64,000 nt of DNA from Shinisaurus crocodilurus (Eukaryota > Chordata > Lepidosauria > Squamata > Shinisauridae). Location of the stretch: the NCBI GenBank assembly GCA_021292165.1, contig JAHFWL010000240.1, forward strand, positions 1-64,000, written 5' to 3'. The position numbers were made by a program, and so were the translations under genes. Shown piece after piece: positions 63,040 to 64,000 of this stretch (position 1 is its first letter; each line of letters begins with the position of its first letter). Under the pieces are notes generated by a model. The model was not told the DNA's origin and did no database searches. It saw only the letters and a list, made by a program, of their open reading frames with translations.

Positions 63040-63215
63040 GTCAACCGCACGCTGCTAGCTGGGTTCCCGGCGGAGGCCTGGTCTACCCAAGCGGCTAGCT
63101 GGGTTCCCGGCGGAGGCCCGGTCTACCCAAGCGGCTAGCTGGGTTCCCGGCGGAGGCCCGGTCTACCCAAGCGGCTAGCTGGGTTCCCGGCGGAGGTCCG
63201 GTCAACCCAAGCGAC
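63040..63215. repeat. 40-bp minisatellite, about 4-5 units
   Basis: The unit runs CTAGCTGGGTTCCCGGCGG then AGGCCCGGTCTACCCAAGCGG. Copies are nearly identical, with diverged units at the left (63015) and right edge. It lies in GC-rich sequence without a gene. Confidence 0.9.
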
Positions 63216-64000
63216 CAGTAATTTCAGCTAGCTGGAGCGTGCCGGGTGTGGCTACCCGGGGTTGCTGATCCTTCGTTCTCTTACCCCAGGCATGGGGCAA
63301 GATTGTTGATCAGGTCCAACAACCCAGCTCCCTTGCGCAGGGTGTTTTATACCTTGGTGTTTCAGGTAGCCCCTCCCTCCGTGATCAGGTGGGTTGACAC
63401 CCTCCCTGAGGGGCGGCCTTTTGGGTCAGGTGGGGTGATGCCCTCCCCCCGTGGGATGGGGTCCCTTTGAAGCCACTTGCTTAATGGTCCCATCCTATGG
63501 TGTTGAGTGGCCATTTCTTAGGGGTGCCGAAGTGTCTGCTCTGGAGAGGTATTCAAGTCTTATGTAGATGGGGCTGATATGCGAGAGCATTGACAAACCT
63601 GGGGATGCTTCCTGCCTTCCCCCCTGGGGTGATTCTATGCAGATGTTGTTTGTCCCCTTTGTCATCTGTGGAGACTGGCTGTCTCCCCCCCTGGGTCTCC
63701 TTCCCCACTCCTTGGTGAGTGTGTGTGTGTGTCAGGCAGGGGGCTTAGGTTGGCTTTCTCCACACTTTCCATTTCTCAAACTGTATTTCTCCCTGTTCCC
63801 AGTGAGTGGCACTGTCTCATTACAAATAGTCTCCAGTTGGCTTCTTTCCTTCTATCAAAAAGAGTTCTAAACCAGCTTCTTATCCCAACAGAATTTGAGT
63901 TTCCAAAGAGGCAGTGCTGAGCGACTTGGGTTCCTGCAAAGTTGGAATGAAGCGCTGCCTCCTCTGAGACACCCCAGTTTTGTAAACATGATTCTCAGTC
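63216..64000. other. No gene recognised
   Basis: C/T-rich sequence with a TGTGTGTGTG run near 63720. With the TTTATT motif at 62888 and the minisatellite it could be part of an antisense LTR element, but no ends are visible. Confidence 0.35.

Noticed and set aside
63015..63215. CRISPR array
   Set aside because: Units repeat head to tail without unique spacers, and the genome is vertebrate.

Overview
The window looks like nuclear DNA from a squamate reptile, most likely a lizard. It has small exons in long introns and no operon-like gene packing. It carries tRNA-derived Sauria-type SINEs, CR1 and L2-type LINE fragments, many palindromic hAT MITEs with 8-bp target duplications, and long microsatellites. 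Most open reading frames here are repeat shadows. The genes are read from exon/intron structure instead.

Three host genes lie on the + strand. (1) 3170-4026 holds what look like the last three coding exons of a small gene whose start lies before the window. It is a candidate FXYD-family member upstream of FXYD5, with a poly(A) signal at 4832; this call is tentative. (2) 18994-29100 is an FXYD5 (dysadherin)-like gene. Eleven coding exons join in frame into a protein of about 214 residues, with a signal peptide, a Thr/Ser/Gln-rich stalk, an F-x-Y-D motif, one membrane helix and a basic tail. Its poly(A) signal is at 29082. (3) 40021-54486 is a six-exon MS4A-family gene encoding a four-span membrane protein of 191 residues.

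The rest is mobile DNA. A SINE family with a 5S rRNA-like head and a CR1-like tail occurs nine times; one copy sits almost on the 5' splice site of FXYD5 exon 2. A 1.9-kb hAT transposon with perfect termini and 8-bp target duplications lies between the two complete genes (32502-34397). A SPIN/Charlie-like MITE is at 11738. MS4A intron 2 holds a four-level nest: a solo LTR inside a palindromic hAT MITE, inside a larger hAT element, inside a Sauria SINE. MS4A intron 1 holds a GC-rich hAT element that mimics a CpG island. The last 8 kb carry L2- and RTE-like LINE remnants, the latter with a long reading frame broken by a single stop codon, and a 40-bp minisatellite.

FXYD proteins modulate Na,K-ATPase, and FXYD5 also affects cell adhesion. 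MS4A proteins are tetraspanning membrane proteins. The window gives no evidence that these genes work together beyond being neighbours. No functional rRNA or tRNA gene, CRISPR array or bacterial feature was seen.
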